64,000 nt of DNA, taken from CAVUAA01 sp963739345. Its GTDB lineage: Bacteria > Chlamydiota > Chlamydiia > Chlamydiales > JAFEGQ01. Of the stretch, positions 16,705 through 25,774 are shown piece by piece. How positions within the stretch are numbered: position 1 is the first letter of the stretch; each line of letters starts with the position of its first letter. Location: contig CAVUAA010000002.1 of NCBI GenBank assembly GCA_963739345.1, positions 62,001-126,000 on the forward strand, read 5' to 3'. The position numbers and the translations under genes are program-made. The notes beneath the pieces were generated by a model. It worked only from the letters and a program-made list of their open reading frames with translations. It searched no databases and had not been told where the DNA came from.

Positions 16705-17209
16705 GAATCCCGAATACCCTCTAGAACAGGTGTTGGGAGTCAAGAAGCAGCGAGTCGATGAGGCGGAAGCGGCTTTCCGGGAGCAGAAAAAGGAAGTCGA
16801 AAAGCAAGAGAAGAAGCTAGAAAAGGCCAAAGAGAAGCGGGACAAGGCGCTCGAGCACAAAACAGACAAACTTGAGCAGCTCAGGACGGCGCTCGACACG
16901 GGGACGACGTCGGACGAGGTGGACACGATGAAGAAGTACCTCGACGTGGTGAAGGAAAAGCTAGCCACCGAAGAGGATAAAGTGAAAGAGCAGCAGCTCC
17001 TTGTCGACGAGGCGGAGAAGAAATTAGAAGAGACGCAACTAGCGCTAAAAGCGCGGCGGCTCGAACTCGACAAGATGGAGATCCACAAGGCAGAGTGGTG
17101 GAAAGTGATCAAGAAAGAGATGCGGATTTCCGAAGAGAAAGAACAAGATGAGCTGGGACAGGCGACCTACCTCGCCCGGCGTGCAGAAGAGAGAAGGCGG
17201 AAGAGATAA
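16679..17209 (+). CDS. sctO: T3SS stalk protein SctO (CdsO)
   Basis: 176 residues from ATG 16679, with GGAAGAG about eight bases upstream. Almost the whole protein is a long charged coiled coil (residues 30-165), as expected for the FliJ/YscO stalk that sits in the SctN hexamer and contacts the export gate. The motif YPLEQVLGVKK near the start resembles the start of C. trachomatis CT670 (YPLEPVL). An in-frame ATG at 16649 would extend it further into sctN and is less likely. The stop overlaps the sctP start by one base. Confidence 0.9.
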   Translation: MTSGTSSGKNPEYPLEQVLGVKKQRVDEAEAAFREQKKEVEKQEKKLEKAKEKRDKALEHKTDKLEQLRTALDTGTTSDEVDTMKKYLDVVKEKLATEEDKVKEQQLLVDEAEKKLEETQLALKARRLELDKMEIHKAEWWKVIKKEMRISEEKEQDELGQATYLARRAEERRRKR

Positions 17210-18096
17210 TGGTGATTCAACCAGACAAACAGCCCGACAAGATCCCTCCCCCAAAGGAGCAGGAGCGGCCATCCTATCAGAAGCCGCCAAGCAGGGATTT
17301 TGGCAAAGAGATTCAATGGCAAAAGGATCGCTATCCTCCCGATAAGGAGGTGATCAGCGAGCTGAGACGACGGGCGCAGTCGCTACCTCCTCCACCGCCG
17401 AAGGCGCAACCCCGTCAACAGGTGCAGCAAGAGAGTTCAAGCACTCCCGGATTTGGGAACGCTCTTGAATCAGGGCTCGACTCGATGGAACGGCAGCAAC
17501 AGCAGCCAGCAGATCAGAAGTCTAGCAACGATCAGCCGCCAGTGAAGGATAAGCCTCCTCAAAAAGAGGCCCCTCCAAAAAAGGAACAGAAGCAGCCGGT
17601 TAAGGGTCAGCAACAGCCACAACAGCAGCAAGTGCAGGCGCCTCAGACGGGTGCTGCGCAGGCGGGTGTGCATGTCGCTGCCGAGGTGGCAGGTGCCGGG
17701 ACCGGCACCAACATCGACCAAATCATCAACGTCTTTCAGAGCAATCCGGTCTTCCAATCCCATGTGCAAACTCTCTCTGTTCAGGCGCGGGGCGCCGACA
17801 CGGAGATCGCCGTCATGATGGCCAACGGAGTGAACGTCAATGTGACGGTGATGGCCGGTGGCAAGGACATCAACGTGGTGATCCGCGGGATCACCGCGGA
17901 GGCGCAAGCAGCCATCGATAATCCGGCCAATCAAGCTCTCTTGCAAGCTAGGCTCGGCGAAAAAGGTTTCACCGTCCACCAGATGCGCACCTTCCGAGAC
18001 GAAGAGCCCTCCAGGCCGACCGGCGAGACAGCAAAAGGAGAGAGAGGCGAAGGGACGGGTGGCCAGGGCGGCCCCGGGGATGAGGAGACCACATGA
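17209..18096 (+). CDS. sctP: T3SS needle-length/substrate-switch protein SctP (CdsP)
   Basis: 295 residues (CdsP has 283). The first 155 residues are Pro/Gln/Lys-rich and probably extended, like molecular rulers. The C-terminal globular part (about 160-265) has the FliK/YscP-like pattern of alternating beta strands, for example NVNVTVMAGGKDINVVIRG. This domain is thought to contact the export gate and switch from needle to late substrates. It overlaps sctQ by four bases. Confidence 0.85.
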   Translation: MVIQPDKQPDKIPPPKEQERPSYQKPPSRDFGKEIQWQKDRYPPDKEVISELRRRAQSLPPPPPKAQPRQQVQQESSSTPGFGNALESGLDSMERQQQQPADQKSSNDQPPVKDKPPQKEAPPKKEQKQPVKGQQQPQQQQVQAPQTGAAQAGVHVAAEVAGAGTGTNIDQIINVFQSNPVFQSHVQTLSVQARGADTEIAVMMANGVNVNVTVMAGGKDINVVIRGITAEAQAAIDNPANQALLQARLGEKGFTVHQMRTFRDEEPSRPTGETAKGERGEGTGGQGGPGDEETT

Positions 18097-19220
18097 GCGA
18101 ACCAATGAGACGTATCGAGCGAGCGTTACTCGACCTCGACGAGGTGCCACTTCTTGGGGGCGACACCCCCGACTTCCCCTACACACAAGTAGCCGAGGCG
18201 ATCGCTGAGAGATTTGGCCTCACTGGATTAAGCATCGAAGCGGGAACGCCGCAGTGGCGGACTGACGGCGCAACATTGCAAGGGATTGGAGAGCCAGCCC
18301 ACACTCTCAGAATGCTCTGCTCTCCCCTCGACGCGCCGTTTGGCGTGGCGATGGCAGAGGGGGATGTGAAGCAGATGGTGAAAGCAGTCTTGGAGGGGGG
18401 CGACGGGGCGGCAGCCTTGAGCGATGAGCCTCTCTGTCACAGCTTCTACCGCTTCATCGCCGCAGAGGTACTTTTCGCAGCTGGCCGCTACGGCTTTCCC
18501 CCCGCTCTCTCCCTCCACCTGTTGGAAGAGGAGATGGCCATCGAAGGGCCCGCCCTCACCGTCGATCTGGCGGTGATTGCAGAGGGGATGAGAGTCAATA
18601 TCCGTCTCATCCTCCCCGACACCTTCACCCGGGTGTGGCGCGCCCATTTCGTCGCCACCCGCCCCGCCCGCCTCTCTCCCGAGCTGCAGCGGCAGCTGGA
18701 GATCTCCCTTCACGCCGAGATGGGACGGACCCGCCTGACGCAAGCTGAGTGGCGGAGCCTTGGCGCCGGCGACTTCATCACCCTCGACCGCCACACCCCC
18801 GGAGAGGTGATACTCACACTTGAGAGCGAGCCCCTCTTCCGCGGCGCCCTCTCACATGAGGGGATCAAAATTCAACCTATTGAGGCAACCATGGACGACG
18901 AACTAGACCCCCTTCAAGACGAAGAGGAGCACGAGGAAGAAGAGATTGAAGAGGAGGAGGAGGCCGCAGCTCCAGAGCCTGAGCCAGAAGAGCCACTCGT
19001 TAGCCCGGGCCAAATTCCGGTCACCCTGACCGTGGAGATGGGACGGGTGAAAATGAGCGCCGAACAGCTGCTCAGCCTGCAGGCGGGCAACATGGTCAAG
19101 CTCCCCCCTCGAGGCGAGAGCCAGGTTGACCTCACTGTTGGCGGCAAACGGGTGGGCCGGGGCGAGCTCCTTCAAGTGGGCGACGTCCTCGGCGTACGAG
19201 TTCTCGAGCTAGGAAAATGA
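18093..19220 (+). CDS. sctQ: T3SS sorting platform protein SctQ (CdsQ)
   Basis: 375 residues (CdsQ has 373). Two SpoA/SPOA-type folds are visible: one near 205-260 and the classical C-terminal one near 305-375 (PVTLTVEMGRVKMSAEQLLS, then VGDVLGVRVLELG). A very acidic linker (residues 270-300, runs of Glu) separates them. In other systems an internal start yields a separate C-terminal SpoA product; here ATG codons at the linker could serve, but this is not proven. It overlaps the kinase gene by four bases. Confidence 0.93.
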   Translation: MSEPMRRIERALLDLDEVPLLGGDTPDFPYTQVAEAIAERFGLTGLSIEAGTPQWRTDGATLQGIGEPAHTLRMLCSPLDAPFGVAMAEGDVKQMVKAVLEGGDGAAALSDEPLCHSFYRFIAAEVLFAAGRYGFPPALSLHLLEEEMAIEGPALTVDLAVIAEGMRVNIRLILPDTFTRVWRAHFVATRPARLSPELQRQLEISLHAEMGRTRLTQAEWRSLGAGDFITLDRHTPGEVILTLESEPLFRGALSHEGIKIQPIEATMDDELDPLQDEEEHEEEEIEEEEEAAAPEPEPEEPLVSPGQIPVTLTVEMGRVKMSAEQLLSLQAGNMVKLPPRGESQVDLTVGGKRVGRGELLQVGDVLGVRVLELGK

Positions 19221-20782
19221 GCCCTGATCCGTCAAAGCAGATCACTCAGCCAGGCGTTGCACCTGCAAGGTTAAGTGGCGACGAGACCATCCCCAAACAG
19301 GTGGGCCCCTACAAGATCGAGGGGAACCTCTCAAGGGGAGGGATGAGCCGGCTCTATCTCGCCATTGATCCCGAAACCCACGACCCGGTCAGTGTGAAAG
19401 TGCTCTCCCCTGAATATGTCGATCACCCTGAAATGATCGGCCGCTTTCATCGGGAAGCTGAGATCATTCAGCTCACCGACCACCCCAACATCTGCAAACT
19501 GCACGGACATGGGGAGTGGGCGGGGGGGCTCTACATCGCCATGGAGTTTGTGCAGGGGATCACCCTCCGCCAATCGATCCTCCAACACACCATGTCCCTT
19601 AGACGAACCCTCGAATTGATCCTCGAGGTGGCCGGCGCCGTCCGCCATCTCCACTCCCACGGCGTCATCCACCGAGACCTTAAACCAGAAAATATTCTCC
19701 TCACTTCCACTGGCGGCATCAAAGTGATCGACTTTGGAATTGCGCAGCTCCACGAAGAGCGAGAAACCGATGGCCTTGAGCGGCGGGTGGTGGGCACACC
19801 GGTTTACATGGCGCCAGAACAAAAAACCAACCCGAACAACGTCACCTTTGCCGCCGACATCTATTCTCTGGGCATCATCACCTACGAACTGGCCCTTGGC
19901 CGCCTCAGCCACGGCATCATCCACATCTCCCAGGTGCCTCGTGGACTGCAAAAGATCCTCTCCAAAGCGCTCCAACCCGATTCCAAAGATCGCTATCAAA
20001 CCGTCGCAGCCTTCACCGACGCCATCAACCGCTACCTCGAATCGGGGAAAGTAGAAAACGACCAGCGAGGACGCGCCTACTCCCAAGACATTGCTCAACA
20101 CCTTCGGAGCGCGCAGGAGACCCTCCTCCCCCCCGCCCTTCCCCATTGGCGTGAAGTCTCCCTCGGCCTCGACACCCACCGCGATCTCAACATCTCCGGC
20201 GTCTACTACGAATTCCTCGAGCTCGACGACGGCGCCTACGGCATCGTCCTTGCCGAACCCTCCTCTCGCGGCGTCGCCGGCATCATGCACGCCGCCATGC
20301 TGCAGGGGCTCATGCTCGCCTTCTCTCGCATTCACACCAATCCCTCCACACTCATGAGCGCCATCAACGAGACCCTCTGCGACCACACCATCGACGAGCT
20401 CTTTTCCCTCAACTACCTCATCCTCAAACCGCGCACCAACGAGCTCCACTACATCTCCTGCGGCTACGGCCCCCTCTGGATGGTCCGCTCCGGAACGCAA
20501 AGAGTAGACTTACTCACCTCCAACAACCTCGCCCTCGGCATCGAGCCTGGAACCACCTTCTTTGGCGTCACCCAGAAGTGGAGCATTGGCGACAGTCTCT
20601 ATCTTGCCACCCTCCGCGCCGCCGACCAGCCCCCCGACACCTTTGGCCACACCATCGAGCAGATGCTCTACACCACCCCCCAAAAACAGGCCGAAGGGCT
20701 CCTTCGCCGCCTCCTTGTCAGTGACAAGGCAACTGTCGAACAGCGCCCTGCCACCATCGTGGCAATCCAACGCACCGCCTAA
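19217..20782 (+). CDS. Pkn5-like Ser/Thr kinase with degenerate SpoIIE-type phosphatase domain
   Basis: 521 residues. Residues 30-290 form a Hanks-type kinase: glycine loop (LSRGGMSRLYLAI), VSVKV lysine, HRDLKPEN near 151, DFG near 172 and APE. These catalytic residues are all present, so activity is likely. Residues 300-515 look like a SpoIIE/RsbU PP2C-type phosphatase, with SGVYYEF, SSRGVAGIMHAAMLQGL, ISCGYGPLWMVRSG and IGDSLYLATLRAADQ. The metal-binding aspartates at the usual GDYYD, DVSG and TDG positions are replaced, so this half should be catalytically dead. Chlamydial pkn5 occupies the same slot between cdsQ and cdsC. The FHA domains of SctD are natural candidate targets. Confidence 0.88.
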   Translation: MSPDPSKQITQPGVAPARLSGDETIPKQVGPYKIEGNLSRGGMSRLYLAIDPETHDPVSVKVLSPEYVDHPEMIGRFHREAEIIQLTDHPNICKLHGHGEWAGGLYIAMEFVQGITLRQSILQHTMSLRRTLELILEVAGAVRHLHSHGVIHRDLKPENILLTSTGGIKVIDFGIAQLHEERETDGLERRVVGTPVYMAPEQKTNPNNVTFAADIYSLGIITYELALGRLSHGIIHISQVPRGLQKILSKALQPDSKDRYQTVAAFTDAINRYLESGKVENDQRGRAYSQDIAQHLRSAQETLLPPALPHWREVSLGLDTHRDLNISGVYYEFLELDDGAYGIVLAEPSSRGVAGIMHAAMLQGLMLAFSRIHTNPSTLMSAINETLCDHTIDELFSLNYLILKPRTNELHYISCGYGPLWMVRSGTQRVDLLTSNNLALGIEPGTTFFGVTQKWSIGDSLYLATLRAADQPPDTFGHTIEQMLYTTPQKQAEGLLRRLLVSDKATVEQRPATIVAIQRTA

Positions 20783-20787
20783 CAGGC

Positions 20788-20820
20788 TGTACCGATTGGG
20801 GCCAGGCCCCAATCGGTACA
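20788..20820. repeat. Perfect palindrome with GGGGCC-A-GGCCCC core
   Basis: Two 16-base arms around a single A, five bases after the kinase stop. The outer arm TGTACCGATYGGGGCC is shared with the palindrome at 52268-52320, with one base different. There is no T-run; it could still block read-through into the secretin gene leader. Confidence 0.85.
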
Positions 20821-20958
20821 TTAACGAGGCCTAAACACTACAGCATTCGTCCGACGTTGTTGTGCTGATCCGCGGAAAAAAACTTCTTATAAATTGTCAC
20901 ATTTGTTAGATTGTCGTACGCTTTCTCCAATTCAACGGACGAGGACAATTCCACCCGC

Positions 20959-23403
20959 ATGAGACGCATTCGACTCGGCAACTTTTTCCTCGCAATTTCC
21001 ATGACGTCTCTGGTGGGCGCCGTCGGTCCAACCAGCGATCGCGTTGGCCACTATTACGAGTCAGGCTACGACCGCGTCTCTCTCCTTGCTGAAGTGGAAG
21101 GGGGCGAGGGATACGATGAAATTCGGGTCGACGGCGAAAAGCGGCCGGTGGAGAAACGGGTTACCGAGATGCCGGGTGAGCCGGTCACCGCGCCACCTCT
21201 TCTCATGCGCACTCTGGGTGCTCCTTCTGGTGTGAGTGTAAAGACAGAAGAGACCGTCGTCGCTGAAGAAGAGGAACAAGAAGGGTACGTCATCAACTTC
21301 AACGACGTATCTGTTGCCGAATACATCCGCTTTGTGGCGCGGATCACCGGCAGCAACTTCATCTTCAACGAACGGGACCTCCAGTTCAACGTCACCATCG
21401 TTTCTGAAGAGCCAGTAACACCCGATTACATCATGTCGGCGCTCCTGCAAGTGCTCGAGGTGCACGGTCTCAAGCTGGCCGAGCAAGGGGGCCAAGTACT
21501 GGTCTACAAAGATGCCGAGCTTGCCAAATTGGCCACCGTCATTTCCGATCAGGCAGCTGCCGCCGGCGGTGAAGAGCCGGCCATCATGACCCGCGTCTTC
21601 CAGGTGGTCAATGCCAGCCCAAAAAATCTAGAAATCATCGTCGCACCCCTTCTTTCAGATCGGGCACTCGTTCAAATCTCACCAGAAACTGGCCATCTGA
21701 TCGTCACCGATATCGCCGGCAACGTCGACAAGGTGGCCAAGCTGCTTAAGACGCTCGACACCCCTACCCCCGACATGGAAGTGGGCGAGTATCGAGTGCA
21801 AAGCACTTACATCGAATCGCTCGTCGACTTGGCGCGGAAAATTCTCGATCCTCTTGGGGGGGGCGGCATCACCCTCGTTCCGCAGGCGATGACCGACACC
21901 ATCTACGTTGTCGGCTCCCCCTACATGGTTCAACGAACCATCAGCATTCTCGAAGCTCTCGATGCTGGACCCGAAAAAGATGGGGGAGTTGTTCCTCCGT
22001 ATGCCGGCGGAGCAGCAGGGCCCGCTGGCCCCGGCGGAACGCGAGGACGACCCACCGCTGGCGGAGTGGTCGAAGCGGGCATGGCCGGCGCGGTTCCATT
22101 TGGCCCTCGCAAAGCGCAGCTCGACACGACGACCTTCTACATCTACAAGCTCCAATATCATCAGGGCCGTGAGATCAAAGAGGCGCTGCAGAACATTTCC
22201 GCCTCACTCGAAGCGTCCGGCGCGACTAGTTCCGACCTGGTCAATACCATCGCCACCATCCAGTGGATTCAGTCATCGAACAGTTTGGTTGTATCGGGCA
22301 CTCGCGCCTCCATTGAGAAGGTGAAGGAGCTGTTGCAAGATCTCGATATTCCCCTCGAGCAGGTGTTCATCGAGGTGCTCATCCTCCGCACTACAATCAG
22401 TGATTCCCTGCGGGTTGGAGTTGAATGGGGTTACGCGCAGCAATACAAGGACAAAGGGGCTAACCCCACCACCGTCCAGACCGGCTTTGCCAACACCATT
22501 CCAACTGGCCCGGGCAACGCTACCTCACCGCTCAACTCCCGCCTGAACCCGATGAATTCGCCCAATCCCCTCCCTCCATTCAATGCGGGTGGTTTGGGCC
22601 TCGGCGTCGTCGGCCGTTTCGTCAACCTCGACGGCACGCTATTCAGCTCGGTGGGAGCGATCATTAACGCCGTCCAGGACGACCGCGACCTCACCATCAT
22701 GTTCAACCCCAAGATCCTCTGCCAGGACAACCACACGGCGCGCATCTTCGTGGGAACCAACATCGCCTTCCGCGAGTCGACCATCTCTGAGCCCGGCTCG
22801 ACGATTTTGTCAGGAGACATCGAATACCGCGACATTGGCTCAGAGCTCATCATCACGCCTATTCTTGGAGATAGCGACACGGTGACTCTGGAGATCAGTC
22901 AGAGCATCTCTAATACTGCTTCATTTGACAGCGGCTCCATCTTTGGCGACTCAAGCGTCTCGACCGACACCACAGGTCAAGGGACCACCCAGCCCATCCT
23001 CAAGTCGGAGACAGAGACCCGCGTCTCTGTCCCAGACGGCCACTTCCTCGTCCTTAGCGGTCAGATCCAAGACACCCAGCAGCGGCGCCACCGCGGCCTC
23101 CCCTGCCTCGGCGGCCTCCCCATCATCGGCGCCGCCTTCGCCGACAAATCAGACATCGACAGCCGGGACAACCTGATCATCTTCGTCCGCCCCCACATCA
23201 TCCGCACTAAAGCTGACATGACCCGCGTCACTGAAGCCGAGCGGCTCCACTATGAGCGAGTCTCTGACCAGCGCTCCTTCTGCATGGACCGTCAGCAGGC
23301 GCTTGAAGTGCTCAACATCGTCCCTCCACAACCTGCCATTCACGACCACTACTGGGATCCATGCTACGACCACAATCCATGCGACGTTGTCTGCTGCGAC
23401 TAG
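20959..23403 (+). CDS. sctC: T3SS outer membrane secretin SctC (CdsC)
   Basis: About 814 residues from ATG 20959, chosen because a signal peptide follows at once (RRIRLGNFFLAISMTSLVG); an in-frame TTG at 20911 would put 16 residues before it. Ring-building N-domains cover roughly residues 95-480, broken by a Gly/Pro/Ala-rich linker near 350-370. The secretin barrel is at about 500-780, with the signature VPDGHFLVLSGQI then GGLPIIGAAF near residue 690. The secretin forms the outer membrane pore of the injectisome. The C-terminus is Cys-rich and overlaps the next gene's start. TATAAA near 20889 may be a -10 box. Confidence 0.95.
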   Translation: MRRIRLGNFFLAISMTSLVGAVGPTSDRVGHYYESGYDRVSLLAEVEGGEGYDEIRVDGEKRPVEKRVTEMPGEPVTAPPLLMRTLGAPSGVSVKTEETVVAEEEEQEGYVINFNDVSVAEYIRFVARITGSNFIFNERDLQFNVTIVSEEPVTPDYIMSALLQVLEVHGLKLAEQGGQVLVYKDAELAKLATVISDQAAAAGGEEPAIMTRVFQVVNASPKNLEIIVAPLLSDRALVQISPETGHLIVTDIAGNVDKVAKLLKTLDTPTPDMEVGEYRVQSTYIESLVDLARKILDPLGGGGITLVPQAMTDTIYVVGSPYMVQRTISILEALDAGPEKDGGVVPPYAGGAAGPAGPGGTRGRPTAGGVVEAGMAGAVPFGPRKAQLDTTTFYIYKLQYHQGREIKEALQNISASLEASGATSSDLVNTIATIQWIQSSNSLVVSGTRASIEKVKELLQDLDIPLEQVFIEVLILRTTISDSLRVGVEWGYAQQYKDKGANPTTVQTGFANTIPTGPGNATSPLNSRLNPMNSPNPLPPFNAGGLGLGVVGRFVNLDGTLFSSVGAIINAVQDDRDLTIMFNPKILCQDNHTARIFVGTNIAFRESTISEPGSTILSGDIEYRDIGSELIITPILGDSDTVTLEISQSISNTASFDSGSIFGDSSVSTDTTGQGTTQPILKSETETRVSVPDGHFLVLSGQIQDTQQRRHRGLPCLGGLPIIGAAFADKSDIDSRDNLIIFVRPHIIRTKADMTRVTEAERLHYERVSDQRSFCMDRQQALEVLNIVPPQPAIHDHYWDPCYDHNPCDVVCCD

Positions 23404-24269
23404 CAGCCTTCGTGCTGATCGTAGCGATCAGCACGAGCTGCTTCCCACGCCAGCAGCCGTTAAAGCCCCGTCTTGAGTACACCTCGCAGAAGAAAGACTT
23501 CCGCGAGCTCTCCTCCCCCTTTCCTGCACTTCTTCCCCACGAGCGAAACACCGAATGGGGGCGGGAGTACCGCGTCGGTGTCGGCTTCGCCCGCGACTTT
23601 GACCTCTACCGCGCCATCACTAGCTTCAAGCGAGCCCTCCTCCTCCTCCCCAAGCGGGAGAGCGTCCGCCGGCTCGAGCTCTACTACTTCATCACCCTCG
23701 CCTACTTCCTTGGCGACCGCTACACCGACGTGATCGAAACGGTCGAGCAGTCCCCCCTCCTCAACGTCTCCCCTGACTTCCCCCCTTACCGCGACCTCCT
23801 CCTCATGCTCCACGAAGCCTATATCCAAACCGGCGACTGTGAAAAAGCAGCCACCGTCGACGAATCTCTTAATGACGACACCATCCGCCTCAGCACTGCC
23901 ATTCGGCAGGGATGCAAACTCGACCTCCCTGGCTACCAACAGTGCAAAAAATCCGTCTGCCGCGCGCAAACCCTCAGCGCCATCCTCCCCGGTGCCGGCT
24001 TCCTCTATGTTGGCCAAAAGCAATCTGCCATCACCGCCTTCCTCCTCAACGCCCTCTTCATCGCCGCTGCCGTCCAATTCTTCCACCGCGGCTACTGGGC
24101 TCTGGGCGCAATCACAACTAGCCTCGAGACCGGCTGGTACTTTGGCGCCATCTACGGCTCGGGCGAAGCGGCCCACTACTTCAATGAACGGCTCTACGAA
24201 CACCTCGCCGAGCCCTACCTCGATAAGAAAAGCCTCTACCCCACACTTATGTTGCGATGGACCTTCTGA
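23379..24269 (+). CDS. Lipoprotein with TPR-like repeats and C-terminal membrane segments
   Basis: 296 residues from ATG 23379; an in-frame ATG at 23361 lies deeper in sctC. A lipobox follows the hydrophobic leader (VAISTSC). Residues 55-170 are helical and TPR-like, and residues 195-260 contain a small hydrophobic unit with the motif SAILPGAGFLYVGQK, similar to DUF5683-type membrane segments. It overlaps sctC by 25 bases, and its stop lies within the start of the YidD-like gene. It may be an envelope protein made with the injectisome, but the function is unknown. Confidence 0.8.
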   Translation: MRRCLLRLAAFVLIVAISTSCFPRQQPLKPRLEYTSQKKDFRELSSPFPALLPHERNTEWGREYRVGVGFARDFDLYRAITSFKRALLLLPKRESVRRLELYYFITLAYFLGDRYTDVIETVEQSPLLNVSPDFPPYRDLLLMLHEAYIQTGDCEKAATVDESLNDDTIRLSTAIRQGCKLDLPGYQQCKKSVCRAQTLSAILPGAGFLYVGQKQSAITAFLLNALFIAAAVQFFHRGYWALGAITTSLETGWYFGAIYGSGEAAHYFNERLYEHLAEPYLDKKSLYPTLMLRWTF

Positions 24270-24790
24270 TGCCACTCCCACGGAAAAATTTGGCGAATAG
24301 GACTGAGTTTTTACCGCTCGACTATGAGCTCGACCTCAACAACCACAAGTGGTTGCCATCGGCCTCCGCTCTACGTCAAGCAGCAAAATCTCTAGCCCTA
24401 TTCGCCAAATTTTTCCGTGGGAGCGGCATTTTGCTCTTCCTACTTCTGATCGTCACACCTCTTGCGGCCTCCCTCTATGAGGAGCCGTGGGGAAGAGACA
24501 AACAATTCTTTGAAGCACCCAAGTCCCAAACCGAAACCCATGAGGGGCTCCTTGCCCGCACTGGCGTCAAGATGATCCGCGTCCATCAAAAATTTGTTTC
24601 CCCCTGGGATGGACCGCGTAGCCACTTCCGCCCCTCCAGCTCGCAGTACACCCTCCTCGCCATGCAGCGCCACGGCTTTTTCAAAGGATTTATGATGGGT
24701 TGTAGCCGCCTCGAGCGCGAAAACAAAGACCCCTGGGTCTACCGCACCGTTGAAATGGCCGGCTTCACCTTTAAGGAAGATATTCCTTAA
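24257..24790 (+). CDS. YidD-like membrane insertion factor with in-frame palindromic insertion
   Basis: 177 residues as read. Residues 97-165 match the YidD family (ARTGVKMIRVHQKFVSPWDG, then SSSQYTLLAMQRHGFFKG), although the family's usual cysteines are replaced by Ser. The first 4 residues and residues 58 onward flank a 157-bp inverted-repeat element (24271-24427) whose removal with one AT copy leaves the frame open. It would give MDLLILLFLLLIVTPLAAS, a perfect signal peptide. So the 53 residues between are element-encoded. YidD assists Sec/YidC-dependent insertion. Confidence 0.75.
   Translation: MDLLMPLPRKNLANRTEFLPLDYELDLNNHKWLPSASALRQAAKSLALFAKFFRGSGILLFLLLIVTPLAASLYEEPWGRDKQFFEAPKSQTETHEGLLARTGVKMIRVHQKFVSPWDGPRSHFRPSSSQYTLLAMQRHGFFKGFMMGCSRLERENKDPWVYRTVEMAGFTFKEDIP
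24271..24427. mobile_element. 157-bp MITE-like palindromic element inside the YidD-like gene
   Basis: Terminal inverted repeats start GCCACTCCCACGGAAAAATT on the left and, read inward from the right end, GCCGCTCCCACGGAAAAATT; about 31 of 33 bases match. The element is flanked by AT on both sides (24269-24270 and 24428-24429), compatible with a 2-bp target duplication. Insert plus duplication is 159 bases, 53 codons, without a stop in the host frame. This resembles palindromic elements of Rickettsia that insert in-frame into genes. Confidence 0.75.
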
Positions 24791-24799
24791 AGTGCGCCC

Positions 24800-25774
24800 A
24801 TGCGCACACTCGTAGCTCTTCTCCTTTGTACCTGTTGCTGGGCGGTTGAGCCGCAGCTACAAGAACGGCTGAACGACCGTGTTGTGGCGTGGAAATGCCC
24901 CGACCAGGAAATCCGCGAGCCACCTCATCTGATGGGAAAGCAGATGGGGGTGGTGAATACGATTGGGAGTGAGCCGCTTGGCTATACGCTAGACGGCGAC
25001 ATCAAAGTGTTCGAACTCATCGCTCAGCCGGTCGAGCAGGTGCTCACCGACGGGGAGGCGAGGTATTGGGACATCATCCCCGAGCAGTATCGCTACCCAT
25101 GCAAGCAACGGGAGCGTCTGAAGCAGACTGTGAGAGTGTGGGGATTTAACGGGCAGTGTCCAGGCCCCACCATTGAGGTGACCGAGGGCGACCGCGTGCG
25201 GATCCTTGTGACAAATGAGCTGCCCGAGCCCATTTCGGTCCTCTGACACGGTCTTGAGGTGCCCAATACACAGGACGACGCCGGCGGCGACACGCAGTTT
25301 CCCATTTTGCCCGGTCGAACCGGCATCTACGAGTTCACCGTCTACCAATCGGGAACCTTTCTCTACCACTCCGGCTTCAACGTAACCAAGCAGGACACCT
25401 ACGGTCTGGCTGGCATGTTCATCTCCCACCCCAAAGAACCGGAGGAGAAGATCGATGCCGATTTTGCGATCTTGATGCAGCAGTTCTCTGTAAAGCCTGG
25501 CAACGAGGGGGGACCGATTCCCAAATCGGCCCGCTGACCTGGAGCTACCATCAATGTCGCACCGGGTGAGACACGAGACGTCAAGTTTGTCGCCTGGAAC
25601 CCGAGCGTCTGGCGGTTTCACTGCCACAATCTCCACCACATCATCAACGACTATGGGGATGTTTTGTGGGGAATTCAGCCCCGCGGGGGCATGTACACCT
25701 ACCTCCACGTCATCCCCAAAGATCCAGATGCTCCCTCGCAACACCCCACGCAATCTGAGGTGACGCCAGAATGA
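24800..25774 (+). pseudogene. Multicopper oxidase (CopA-like) pseudogene
   Basis: One reading frame with a signal peptide (MRTLVALLLCTCCWAVE) and cupredoxin motifs: GFNGQCPGPTIEVTEGD, HGLEVPN, FLYHSGFN, and at the end the copper-ligand block WRFHCHNLHHIIND. Two in-frame TGA codons interrupt it at 25244-25246 (where the family has Trp before HG) and 25535-25537. The segment between PKSAR and PGATINV is much shorter than in intact enzymes, so an internal part is lost. TGA is a normal stop here (clpP and sctP end with it), so recoding is unlikely. Its end overlaps the following TolC-like pseudogene by four bases. Together they look like a decayed copper-resistance cassette. Confidence 0.85.

Noticed and set aside
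19331..20500. 389-codon open frame antisense to the pkn5-like gene
   Set aside because: It is a shadow: G+C-rich genes here keep antisense frames open. The translation is low-complexity and shows no motifs, while the sense strand encodes an intact kinase.
25244..25537. Two in-frame TGA codons in the multicopper oxidase frame read as Trp or selenocysteine
   Set aside because: The first lies where the family has Trp, which invites recoding, but clpP, sctP and several other genes end with TGA, the second TGA does not fit a conserved Trp, and the gene also has an internal loss. Decay is simpler.
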